Positions 13,001 through 23,127 of a stretch of 64,000 nt of DNA are shown here, piece after piece; position 1 is the first letter of the stretch, and each line of letters starts with the position of its first letter. The DNA comes from Phialocephala subalpina. Its lineage: Eukaryota; Ascomycota; Leotiomycetes; Helotiales; Mollisiaceae. A program made the translations under genes and the position numbers. A model generated the notes under the pieces. That model did no database searches. It was not told where the DNA came from and was given only the letters and a program-made list of their open reading frames with translations. The stretch spans positions 233,357 through 297,356 of the forward strand of contig FJOG01000022.1 in NCBI GenBank assembly GCA_900073065.1. Reading direction: 5' to 3'.

Positions 13001-13335
13001 TGGGAGTCTTCTCCACGGCTAGGAGACTCCTCAGTAGATTGCCAGGTGTTTAGGGACTCAGATCCCGGCCGGCCCGGAGAAGGGACCTCGTTCGGAGTGT
13101 GGAATTCATTGGGCGAGGCTGTTCCTTCCCCAGGTGTACTTGGAGAACTCGCTTGAGTCTGAAAGTTGCTATTCGAAGACTCAGATCCTAGTCGGCCCGG
13201 AGAAAGTGGTTCATTTGGCGCATAGAAGTCATTAGGTGTCTCTGATCCCGGAGGTGTACTTGGAGGACTAGTTTTTGGAGTCTGAAAGTTGTCATTCGAG
13301 GACTCCGCGCGTAAGTTTCTCCATTTTCTTCGCAT
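10094..13335 (-). pseudogene. Large Ser/Thr/Pro-rich protein with N-terminal repeats and one glycine-rich membrane segment; frame broken near 11055
   Basis: One frame runs from ATG 13335 to 10939 (798 residues) and a second from about 11070 to 10094. Both have the same Ser/Thr/Pro-rich composition, so they are probably one gene split by a frame change near 11045-11065; no canonical intron joins them. Visible parts are repeats of about 42 residues carrying SESSNSNFQT, TPGE, SPNEFHTPNE and SPGRPG; shorter SETS(T/N)EN(W/F)ETP repeats; a helical region (RAVQNVASRQIMDLASQPE); and a Gly/Ala-rich putative membrane helix (GGAVGVGAAALGAVLGGLFG) followed by SKKKR. A long mucin-like Thr/Ser tail follows. 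I do not recognise the family. It may be a cell-surface protein with one membrane span. Whether the break is decay or a sequence error is open. Confidence 0.55.
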
Positions 13336-13391
13336 GCGTCCCCCCTTTTTTTCCTCCTCCCAGGACAGACATCATTCTCCGTCAACCATGA

Positions 13392-13670
13392 ACAAATATA
13401 CTGACTAGTATCGTAGAAGTCGCAGCGGCACCAATCTCTGCGATCCAACCCCGTAGTCTGAAGGGAAAGTTCGACAACAGTGGATCAGAGTCCTCTGTTG
13501 AGAGTTTCCAGACTGCCAACGGACGTCCTCTAAGCACGCCTGGAGAAGAATCTGAATCGCCTAACGACTTCTATACTCCGAATGAAGCATCTTCGCTAAG
13601 CAGAGAAGGATCAGCCAGGGCGACAACGAGACAACGGAGGATGCGCATATTGGAGTTCGTGAACCACTAA
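13392..13670 (+). pseudogene. Inverted fragment of the repeat-protein gene
   Basis: On the plus strand an open frame from just after a TGA (13389) to TAA 13668 reads GSESSVESFQTANGRPLSTP, then GEESESPNDFYTPNEASS. This is the same 42-residue repeat that the neighbouring gene encodes on the minus strand. No ATG starts it. The copy is therefore head-to-head with the parent gene, only some 60 bp from its start codon. Confidence 0.6.
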
Positions 13671-14107
13671 AAAGAGGTGGGAGATTAGAGTGTTGGTTGT
13701 CACCGGGTATTATACCAGTGTCTGCTTTATTTGAATGTCGTGAAATGGTCCTGAGAGTGTGCGAAAATTGCATAAAAAAAGAAAGGTGGGAATAAGGAAC
13801 GATGCTGAGACATCTCCAATGCTTGAGATCCGGACTGGCGAAGCAGCTTGAGTCAGCACCTGTTTTGTTAGTGATGGAGGAAAGATTCCTTCAGATTTGG
13901 ACTGCTTCAGTACTTAATATTGTTTTCGAGTCGCTAAACCAAATTGGGATTTGGTCGGGAAATGGGAGCTAGTCAAACTACACAACTTTGGGTATCCTGC
14001 CTAATCCAATCTAACAGAGTGGCATCGGATTCAAAACAAAACTTGTTCGATCGTGGTGCGCGCGAGGCATTAAACATGTCTGGACCCGCTAGTCTAACAA
14101 CGATACT
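13671..14107. other. Intergenic, nothing recognised
   Basis: About 440 bp between the inverted repeat fragment and the start-less alpha/beta hydrolase. No coding frame or repeat was recognised. Confidence 0.4.
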
Positions 14108-15084
14108 TTAGAGTTGCGAGGGCATTTTGTCCGAACTGATCTCTTCGGCAGCCTTCACCATGGCGTCCACCACGAAGTCTGGATGACTGAGGAACGGGGA
14201 ATGGCCGCCATGGAACCTAACACTCTTCATACCCGGGGTTGCAGCTACGAGTTGTTCCTGCAAAGACAACCGCAACGCACCATCATTCTCGTAGATCAAA
14301 TACGTGCTTGGAATCGTGAGGTCTGGAGGCACGAAATCGACCGGCTTCGCAAACGAAACCAAGGCATGAGGTTTGCATCGAGATAGCCAATAATCTGCTT
14401 GCTCTGGTGAGAGATCGTTGTAGAGCGCACGCTTAGCATTTTCGTTAACAACCCCAAATGCACCCTAGTTGATCAGAGAGGGCCGAACAATGGGAGAAAG
14501 GATCTGTGAGACTGACTGCAAAATCGATATAATCCGCATCGGCTGCAAATGTCTCCGTGCAACTCATGCCCTTTCTCTCCAAAGCGAAGGATGCAATGAA
14601 AAACACAGATGTGATGCCTCCTTTTTCGCCTCGAGCACTTCGCTCAGCGACGGTCTGGCCTTCGATGCTTGCACAAACTGGAATCCCTCCATATGAATGC
14701 GGAACGAGCATGATCTCCTTGCCCTCGTTCATCAATGGAACAGTGACTGCGTGAATGGCTATGACGTCATCCAGATGAGTGGCTGCTGGATTATGCCCGC
14801 CGACAGTAGCTAGATTGACATAAGCCGTAGGGTAAGAGAGTGCCTCGAACTTCGGTATAATGTTCTGAAAGCACTCCGGGGTGTGCCTGTTCCCAACACC
14901 GCAGAGTAAGTACTTTTCAAACAAATCTGGGAGTTGTTCGGGAGCAACTGCATCTTCCTAAGATACTGAGAAATGCATGAGTTTGAAGGAAAGGTTAGGA
15001 AATACTGAAAGGAATATTGCTCTGAGAGATTAGGTTGACTTACCAAGCCCCTGGAATGAGCACAACGGTAGGTTTGGAAGATAT
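14108..15084 (-). pseudogene. Alpha/beta hydrolase (AB hydrolase 6-like) with ATA in place of the start codon
   Basis: Exons 15084-15044, 14886-14517 and 14464-14108 join in phase across introns of 157 and 52 nt. The product begins SSKPTVVLIPGAW then HTPECFQNIIPKFEALSYP, typical of small fungal alpha/beta hydrolases that open with M-S-K-P. The nucleophile elbow is PHSYGG, and GGHSPFLSHPDF near the end carries the catalytic His. The codon expected to be ATG, directly before TCT TCC AAA CCT, is ATA (15084-15082), and no other in-frame ATG lies nearby. Translation would need an unseen upstream exon or a near-cognate start. The body of the gene is otherwise open, so the loss looks recent or is a sequence error. 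Confidence 0.6.
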
Positions 15085-15348
15085 GAAGTATGCGCAAGTA
15101 GCAAGAGGGTGAAAACGATATGGATTTAAAGAACTCGAAGACAAAAAAATAAATCAAGGAAACACATAGAATGTGTAGGCTTGCTAATCAGCTTGGATGC
15201 TGACTTGGAACGAAATGCGAACGCGAGCTCATACATTTCAAGGGTGACCCGAGCCGCAATCTTGCAGCAGAAGCGGTGCGGCTTACTCATCTCGTAGGTT
15301 TGAGGTAACTTAGAGAAGTAACTGCCTTCCAAGTTCGAAGTGGCTTCG

Positions 15349-16740
15349 TTATGAGAAACTCCCGTCGTTTATGGGAAGGAATAGCTTGCTCGCATCTACG
15401 TTGTGCCACCGGGAGCGTGGCTGATCGACTGGCATCTCCTTCACACACGGCTCGATCTTTGGCAAGACGATGCTCTCTTCTAGTATTTGGATCCACCCCT
15501 TGCCTTGGTAATCTTTCAGCGCTATTTTGTTCCATATGCTAACTTTGTTGTTCAGGCAGGTATCCAAGATGTGATCCCCTGCTTGCTGCTTCCATTCTAG
15601 CTCATAAGGAAGCATTGACTCGGTACGTAAAAGGGCGAGCCCGCAATCCAAGCTTTCCCATTTGTGAAGGCAAGACAAGGCAGAAGCAATCTCTGACCAG
15701 AAGAGGGCGCAGTCCAGCGTGATTCTTTTGAGCGTCTCGTGAGCTGCCGTATATGAAGGTGAGAGATATCGCCAGGGGTTTCCCATGAGGAATGGATTCC
15801 CAAAAGTAAAGATGTCATTTCCTTGACTAGGACGTCGGTTATGGCTAACTAAATTGAAATTGTTTGGACCAGAAAGTATAGGGATTCGAGATGCTTATTC
15901 GCGAAGGCAGACAAAGCAATTCCCATCAACAGATCAGCGTGTCGTTGGTCGTAGCTAAAATATAGATGGAGGGTGAGCGGAGCAGGAACAGTTAACTCTT
16001 GTTCTGTAGAAAGCGTACATGGAGCATGTGATGGAGTCGGAGGGGTTGCATGTCTGCGTAGTAACATAGAATAGGTGCTGCTTATCCTGCGGATAGACTT
16101 TGTAGCTTGTTGTTGATTCTCGTGGATCGCAGTATTCAATGAACTTGCTGAGGAACAAGTACTCCTTGTCCATGCCTCCAGATTTCGTATCTCCTTGGGT
16201 GCGTTTTGTTGGAAGTTTTCGCATACCATTTCGCCTTGTGTGAGAATAACAACTCGGAGCTTGTCTCCAATGACCTCGCATGCATCACTCAGTATGTCTT
16301 CCAGCATCTCCCTCCAATGTCTGAGGACCTGCCAGTCTGTAGTGTGCAACTTCATATTTAGCCATAGACGAGTAATCGGTTTCCTGATTTAATCGCTCCT
16401 TGTAGCTTGCAGATGCGTCGCGAGGCTTTTAATTCTGTCCTTGGCTGTAAAGATAGAAATTGACTGGAGGACCAGGAATTTCTAGCGCTAGGTTGCCAGC
16501 GATGCCTGTGACCTATAGATTTCGCAGAGTCCTTGGCAGGTTGACGCCAGATACAGTGGTTCCGGAATCAACAGTGACCATCGAGCATGTACGTCGTCGT
16601 CGGCTTTCGAATCCTCGGTCCCGTCTGGCTTCAAAATGTTTGGGCGGTGCGAACACATATCGAGGTCCTGATGTCGAAGTTTGTATCGCTTGAAATATGA
16701 GTTGGAGGATCTCTGGAGGCAGAGACGTTAAGCTCGCCAT
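15349..16740 (-). pseudogene. Degenerate F-box-like gene
   Basis: From ATG 16740 the minus strand encodes MASLTSLPPEILQLIFQAI, an F-box helix pattern, and stays open for about 75 codons to a TAG at 16516-16514 where readable sequence continues (VTGIAGNLALEIPGPP). Further segments in other frames look protein-like: NMKLHTTDWQVLRHWREML at about 16355 and WRYLSPSYTAAHETLKRITL near 15780. They probably belong to one gene broken by stops and frame changes, with some introns I cannot place. Fungal F-box proteins of this type are species-variable and often degenerate, so decay is not surprising. The exact structure is uncertain. Confidence 0.4.
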
Positions 16741-17182
16741 ATTGTCGTCCGCCGTTCGCTCGATCACTTTAGAGAGAAGGTCGATGTTGCGTTGATGAGA
16801 GGCAATCAGACGGGTACGGTTAGAAGGGCATGGGGCCACAAGGCAGCAGCATTTTCACAGCCAAATCTGCCCATGCCGCCTTAGCTCGCTAAGATAATTG
16901 ACTTAGAAAAATCGTGATTCTTAGCCAAACTGTAATTGTAGCGCACGCAATCTACCACTTTTTAGAATTTTGAAAAGTGCGATCGCATCGCATTAGTTAT
17001 GCATGAATTATAAGGCTATGATTTTATTAATTCAACTGCGTGGGTGGTTGTCGCAAAAAGCGGAGTTTTGGTGTGTAGAAGGGGTGAATTGCGCTTGTTA
17101 AAATGGCATTAGTGCCTGAAACACTTTATTGTTTTGAGTGTGTTGGTGCCTTGTAGCCTCATGCCCTTCTAACCGTACCCAA

Positions 17183-17660
17183 TCAGACGAGGAGCGAGTG
17201 GCAGCCTAACCACTTCGGGACAAGCTCGTATGCCAAGCATTTTCGAGGCTGGACATAAAAACATCGCGGCTCCTGTACCCTCTCACTTCGTGGAAATATT
17301 TTACGAATAACGTCATGTCTTCCCGACCTTTGCAGAGATAGATTCCGATATGACCATTCCCGAGCTGCACGGGAAGAGGCCAAACTTCCATCCCTGCTGG
17401 TTAATCTCCTTTCCTCCACAGACGACAAAAACCAAGAACTCGATCAGTGCTGCTCTTCGTAGAAATGTACACTGCATTTGAGGTTGCTCTTAATCCAGTC
17501 TCGAGGAATCGAAGGCCATGGCGCTGGTAGATTTCCTTGTCTTTTGAAGAGAGTTTCTTTCCGAGAGTTTGACACGCAATGCCGGCATGTTCCAAGACAC
17601 AGGCACGACTTATTCCTTGTGTTCCCCTCCTTTGAACCTTAAAAATGCGAGGTTAACGAC
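17183..17660 (-). pseudogene. Unrecognised short coding remnant with one internal stop
   Basis: A minus-strand frame reads HAGIACQTLGKKLSSKDK and YISTKSSTDRVLGFC, meets TAA at about 17403, and continues in the same frame with EVWPLPVQLGNGHIGIYLCK to a stop at 17183. The single stop in a coherent frame suggests a remnant, perhaps of the neighbouring F-box-like locus. No domain is recognised. Confidence 0.3.
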
Positions 17661-17883
17661 CAATGGAGATCACATCGTTGATGTGGACTTCCCTGCATCA
17701 TGGAGCAACTAGGGCGACTAGTCCAACTTTAACATCTTAAGGTCAACGATAGTTTCTGTTAGTACGGAACTTATTGTACGTGGCTTCCCTAGCACTCTTA
17801 CATATTTCTATGTTAAGAGTTTGGCAGATTCATATAAAATGGAAGCCCTGACTCCCCTAAGTCTGCTAACCCCAAGATAAAAA

Positions 17884-19314
17884 ATGGGGAAACAACTCGA
17901 TATTATCGTGTGTGGGGCAGGACTGGCAGGTCTTGGTGCTGCCATCGCCCTGCGGAGAAAAGGTCACCATGTGACAGTCATCGAGTCTGCGTCTGAGTTG
18001 ACCGAAATCGGTGCTGGTATCCAGATTCCTCCTAACAGCTCGAGGATCTTGATATCCTGGGGACTGGAGGAAAAGTTTCTTGAGAAAGTAGTATTGCCTA
18101 GCAGGATGCAGATGAGGAGATATAGTACAGGCGAGGTTCTTGGACTTCAAGAGCTCAATCCTTTCATGAGCGATACTTATGGATATCCGTAAGCAAACAC
18201 ATCCTCGAACATGAAGGAAAGAAGCTGATATCCGTCAGGTACTGGCTCATCCACCGTGCGGATTACCAGAAGATCCTCTACGATGAAGCAAAGAAACTCC
18301 GAGCCCAATTCTGTCTCGGATGCCATGTCGAGAGCGTCGATGAACATGGACCAACTGTCAACCTCGAAGATGGCCGACGATTGAACGCCGACCTCGTGGT
18401 CGGTGCAGATGGCATCCGCTCGAAGATCAGAAAGTCCATCCTGAAAGGCAAGGATCCCGGAGCCGAAGACTCCCCAAATTGTGCGTACCGAGCCACAGTT
18501 CCAGCAATAGTCATGGATCGCGACCCAACACTCGCAGCTTTGATGAGTGACCCGAACGGAAACATGTGGGCTGGACCTGGAGGTCACGTCGTGGGGTATC
18601 CGATCAAAAATGCGACGCTGTACAACCTCGTCATGTCCCAGCCCGGGAAAGCGAGTGTCGGGAAGTGGAATGAACCTGGAGACGTTCATGAGATGAGAAA
18701 GATGCACGAGAATTGGGACCTTACTCTACGCAAGATCCTCAATAATGTGGACCGATGCGTGAAATGGAAGCTAGCATACATTCCACCTCTCGAAACATGG
18801 GTCAGTGAGAGTGGAAAAGTGGTTGTCATTGGAGATGCAGCCCACGGAATGTTGCCATACATGGCTCAAGGAGCGGCAGTCTCTATCGAAGACGCAGCCG
18901 CGCTCGCAGAAACCGTCTCTCGTGCCCAGTCCAAAGACGACCTACCACACCTTCTCAGGACATTTGAGACAATCCGGAAACCAAGATGCGAAGAGATATC
19001 GAAAGGCACACATATCAACGCAGATGCCTGGCATCTGTTTGACGGTCCAGAGCAAGAGAAGAGAGATGAAGCTAGGAAAGCAAAGATGCGTCGCACGTTG
19101 GAAAAAGACAAACAAGCTGCTGCGACATCAGCTGGTGGAGGCTTGGGAGACAGATGGAGTGACGAGGCGAGAATGCCGGAGCTGTTTGGATATGATGCTG
19201 TGAAGGAGGTGAGCTCTCTCAACACTGGTAGAGAGCTTGAGCTTGATTGCTGACAAGTTGCAGATGAACAATTTCCTTGATAGGGTTATGTCGAGTGAAG
19301 TGGCTCATCTTTAG
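17884..19314 (+). CDS. FAD-dependent aromatic monooxygenase (salicylate hydroxylase-like)
   Basis: Exons 17884-18188, 18239-19208 and 19264-19314 give 441 residues. The N-terminal dinucleotide-binding motif is IIVCGAGLAGLGAAIALRRKG, followed by a VTVIES strand. The middle carries ADLVVGADGIRSKIRKSIL (the family DG motif), and GKVVVIGDAAHGMLPYMAQG is the conserved GD motif that binds the FAD ribityl chain. Such enzymes hydroxylate aromatic acids such as salicylate with NAD(P)H and oxygen in the cytosol; the actual substrate is unknown. The last exon is inferred from GTGAGC and TTGCAG signals and replaces a read-through stop at 19253. A start at ATG 17884 fits the family, which begins close to the GxGxxG strand. 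Confidence 0.88.
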
Positions 19315-20072
19315 CGAAAATGTGCTCGAGGCCAACAGACGATGGCAAAAGTCCACTCAGTAATCGTCGCCACGAACAAGCATGAGAGTTCGCATTTGTG
19401 ATCAACCCGAAAGTTCGCAGCTTTGTGATTCATGCAAAGTAACACTGCATGTGGACGGACAGAAGGCAAACTCTCAACCTCGGGAAACATCTTCCATCTT
19501 ATCAGATTCAATATACTCCTTTCCACCCATTCAAATACCCATCTGCACATTCATTCAGCCTGATTTCCTCCACATCTCCATCTCAGCCCAAAATATGACA
19601 GTACGGTAATATCTCACATCAAGGCCGTGCGTGATACAGCCCCGCCGGCAGGTATGCCGAGTCGCGGCCCACGTCCCGTCCTCCACTAGCTCGGCTTTTC
19701 CATTTCGAGGTTGCCGGTTGATCCTACTCTGCATTAGCTCACATGCAGCCCGACAGGGTAAATCGAATGCGGGGAGGTAATGGTAATCAGAGGCACTGGT
19801 ATCTGGAGCTTCTCGACTTCTCTTTGAAACCCTTTCTGATTATTTTTGTTCTGGAGCTGAATCCTTGTGAATTTTGCCTACTTTCCTCTTAAACATAATT
19901 TGAACTCTCTTTCAAGCCTTGGAGACAGAAAACAACTGCAGGGCACGCGACACCAGATCATCTCGGTCGTGATAGCTTCAGTCTTTCATCAAAGCTTGCT
20001 TGACTTCCCATACCTCATCTTCTCCAAATCATCATTTCCACAACCGAGACTTTCAAACCCAAATCCTCCAAA
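19315..20072. promoter_or_regulatory. Presumed promoter region of the dihydroxyacetone kinase gene
   Basis: About 760 bp with GC-rich segments around 19640-19700 and 19765-19780 (CCCCGCC, GCGGGG). These resemble binding sites of CreA/Mig1-type carbon repressors, which would suit a glycerol-catabolic gene, but the match is weak. The leader before ATG 20073 is long and pyrimidine-rich. Confidence 0.25.
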
Positions 20073-22117
20073 ATGTCATCCAAACACTACTTCCCCGAAA
20101 CAGCAGTCAACACCCTCGTCCCCCGCGCCCTGTCCGCCCTCGTCGCCGCCAACCCCTCCTTGGCCCTAATTCCCAGCCAGCGCGTCGTCCTCAACCTAAC
20201 CCACTCCCTCTCCCACGTCTCACTAATCTCCGGCGGCGGCTCAGGCCACGAACCCGCCTGGTCCGGCTACGTAGGCGATGGGCTCCTCTCCGCAGTTGCA
20301 TGTGGAGATATCTTCGCAAGTCCGAGTATGAAACAAGTTCTAAGTGCTATTGCAGCTGTACCGAGTGAGAAGGGAACTATTTTGTTGATTACGAATTATA
20401 CGGGGGATAAGTTGCATTTTGGACTTGCAGCTGAGAGGGCGATTGAGAGGGGACTGGTGGGGGAGGGGAGGTGTGTGGTTTTGCCGGCGACGGATGATGT
20501 TAGTATTGGGAGGAGTAGGTGTGAGAAGGTGGGGAGGAGGGGGTTGGCGGGGAATGTGATTAGTGAGTTGTTGTTGATGGAATTGGGTAAAGTTGGCTAA
20601 TGAGTCTCGTAGCGATGAAGATCTTGGGAGCGGCTGCGGTGAGGGAGTATAGTTTTGAGAGGTGTGTTGAGATTGGGAAGGCTGTGAATGAGCAGTTAGT
20701 TTCGATTGGGTCTGCATTGGATCATTGTCATGTGCCGGGGAGGCAGAATCATGATGAAATTGGAGACGACGTTTGTGTAATTGGAGCGGGGATCCATAAT
20801 GAGCCTGTAGGTATCAGCTCAAGGCGTTGGTCGAAGCTTGTACTGACGCGGTATCAGGGTGCTCAGAAAATATCGCCATTTCCTTCGGTTGAGGATTTGA
20901 TCTCGCAGCTTCTGACGTTGATATGTGACCAAAACGATCCCGAGAGAGCCTTTGTCAAGTTCAATAAGAACGATGATGCTGTTCTTTTGATCAATAATTA
21001 TGGTGGATTATCCAACCTTGAGCTAGGAGCCCTCACAAAAGAGACACTAGATCAACTCGGTACGAGAAGTAGAAGTCAATGTTTGGAAGGTTGCTAACAT
21101 CTTGAAGAAACGCAATGGGATATCAAGCCTACGAAGATATACTCCGGACCCTTTGAAACGTCGTTGAATGGACCTGGGTTCTCAATAAGTCTCTGCAACC
21201 TGACACTTTCCGCAAAAGAAAGCAAGACATCGGTGGAGGAGCTGATGGATCTACTTGGTGCTGAGACGAAGGCACCCTCGTGGCCCAATGTGCTTTCGAA
21301 TACCTCGACCAAGACCGCTCGGAAAGAGACGCTTGAAATAGACCTGGAAAAAGAAAATCAAATAAAGACAAAAGAGGACGTCAAAGGAAAGAGCTCCCGA
21401 GCACATCAATTTGAACCCAACTAACGTGAATTTCAGTTGGCCCGAAGCTATTAGAGTCGACGATAAGGTTGGCATGTGAACGAGCAATTGCAGCTGAACC
21501 GAATCTCACCAAGTGGGATATGGTAATGGGTGATGGTGACTGCGGCGAAGCAGTGAAAGGTGTGAGCGAGGGTAAGCAACTTTCAACGATCCAATTTTCT
21601 AGAGGCGGAGTACTAACTAGCCATACCAGCTATCTTGCAGATTCTCGATAATGGCGGGGCAACTTCTGGATCGGTCTTGCATTTGCTGCATGTAATAACG
21701 AACGCCGTGGATGACATGGGTGGGACTCTAGGAGCAATATTCGGCATCCTACTCGCTGCGTTCGCCGTCTCTCTGCGACACCACCAATCGACCGCCAAAT
21801 CGGATCAGCTCATCAATGTCTTTGCCCCAGCGTTAACGCAAGCAGTTGAAAGTCTGAAACAGCACACTGGCGCTCGCGTGGGAGACAGGACGGTCATGGA
21901 TGTCTTGCTTCCATTCTCAGAGACTCTAGAGAAGGAAAGAGATATGGGGAAGGCAGTAAATAGTGCTGAAACGGCAGCAGAAGGGACGAAAGAGCTGAAA
22001 CCAAAATTTGGAAGAGCGAGCTATGTCGGTGTCGGTGGAGATGAGCAGAAGTTGCCTGACCCAGGCGCATGGGCGCTGATGGAGATGGTAAAGGGCATGC
22101 ATGATGCAAGCAAGTAG
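20073..22117 (+). CDS. dak1: Dihydroxyacetone kinase
   Basis: Readable exons are 20073-20562, 20613-20806, 20858-21059, 21108 to about 21380, then about 21437-21571 and 21630-22117. The enzyme phosphorylates dihydroxyacetone to DHAP in the cytosolic glycerol/methanol pathway. The K domain shows SLISGGGSGHEPAWSGYVG, GTILLITNYTGDKLHFG and DDVCVIGAGIHNEPGAQK; the substrate-binding His in the GHEP block is present. The L domain shows WDMVMGDGDCGEAVKG and DNGGATSGSVLHLLHVITNA, the metal-ATP site. The linker between K and L does not join with a canonical intron: the upstream frame stops at 21422 and the downstream frame is offset by one base. A one-base sequence error or a real frameshift near an A-rich tract at 21345-21375 is likely. 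Confidence 0.85.
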
Positions 22118-22503
22118 TGCTTTGGCAGGACAAGTGAACGATAGATGTCAGAATATGTGACTTGTATATAATATGGAATTGATTCCACAAGGGTGTTCTG
22201 GGGGATCCTTGAGCTCCGTGTCTTGAGGCAAAGAACATGCCATCCTTTGATAGAACCCGAATTGTGGTTTTCTGCCGCTTGTTCCTTGTATAGCGCCCCC
22301 AATCGATGTCTGTTCCCTCATCATGAGTGGAGTGGTATCGTAAATTCCACCATGTCGGTGGCCATCCTGGCGTCTGACGTATACTCTGGCGCCGTATTGC
22401 TGGGTCGTGGGACTTCGTATAAGATCCATTGATTGATTCGAGGTCGAGTCCCTCAGTTATGCCATCCACCCTCCTGCCTTGTTCCACCGGGTTCTTTGGT
22501 CTT

Positions 22504-22955
22504 TTATATCACGCCATCATGTTCTCCAGGAAGTCTCTTCACACGTTTCTGCTCCCAATCGTCTAGATCTTTGGCAGCGAGCCTCTGCGGATATATTAGC
22601 ATGTAATCCAAGGCCGATAATCGACATTAACTGTGCGAAAGTATCTTGTGCTCCAAACTGCCATCCAGAAGGCCAGGATAGCACTCACATAATACTCCTC
22701 CTTCATATCGACCTTTCGTCCAGCCTTTCCAATGCCCAACTCCTCTTCCTTGCTCAGTCTTCGTACTCTGCGGTCATGCTTCTCGTATCTGATAGCTGTT
22801 GCAGGCGTGAGGAAGAATGAGCCAGCCACCATAGTCGCGATGAAAGGCAAGCCGAAGAGCGCGAATGGGTGTTTGGCGAGGAGAGCACGATATCGAGAGG
22901 CAATGGTATTGGCATCTGCACTCGAGCGGAATTTCTTCGATTGGAAAACCGCCAT
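22504..22955 (-). CDS. cox16: Cytochrome c oxidase assembly protein Cox16
   Basis: Two exons (22955-22689 and 22584-22504) give 115 residues. The product has a basic N-terminus (MAVFQSKKFRSS), the signature RALLAKHPFALFGLPFIATM with a single membrane helix, VRRLSKEEELGIGKAGRKVD, and after the 104-nt intron RLAAKDLDDWEQKRVKRLPG. This matches fungal Cox16, an inner-membrane mitochondrial protein needed to assemble cytochrome oxidase. The ATG at 22955 fits the family N-terminus; in-frame sequence upstream overlaps the promoter of the divergent ATR gene and should not be translated. The start codons of the two genes are only 173 bp apart. Confidence 0.9.
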
Positions 22956-23127
22956 GCTTAAGGGTGATTGTTTGTGAGAAATGTCCCTCGTGAGACAGAT
23001 AGTTGAGAAAGTAGTTCGATGCTTTCTGCCTGAGGCTGAATATAATCCACTTAAAATCACGTGTACACGCGCCGTCCTATTTTCGTTCGACTGCGCGTCT
23101 TCTTCATCCATCAACAATGGACACGGC

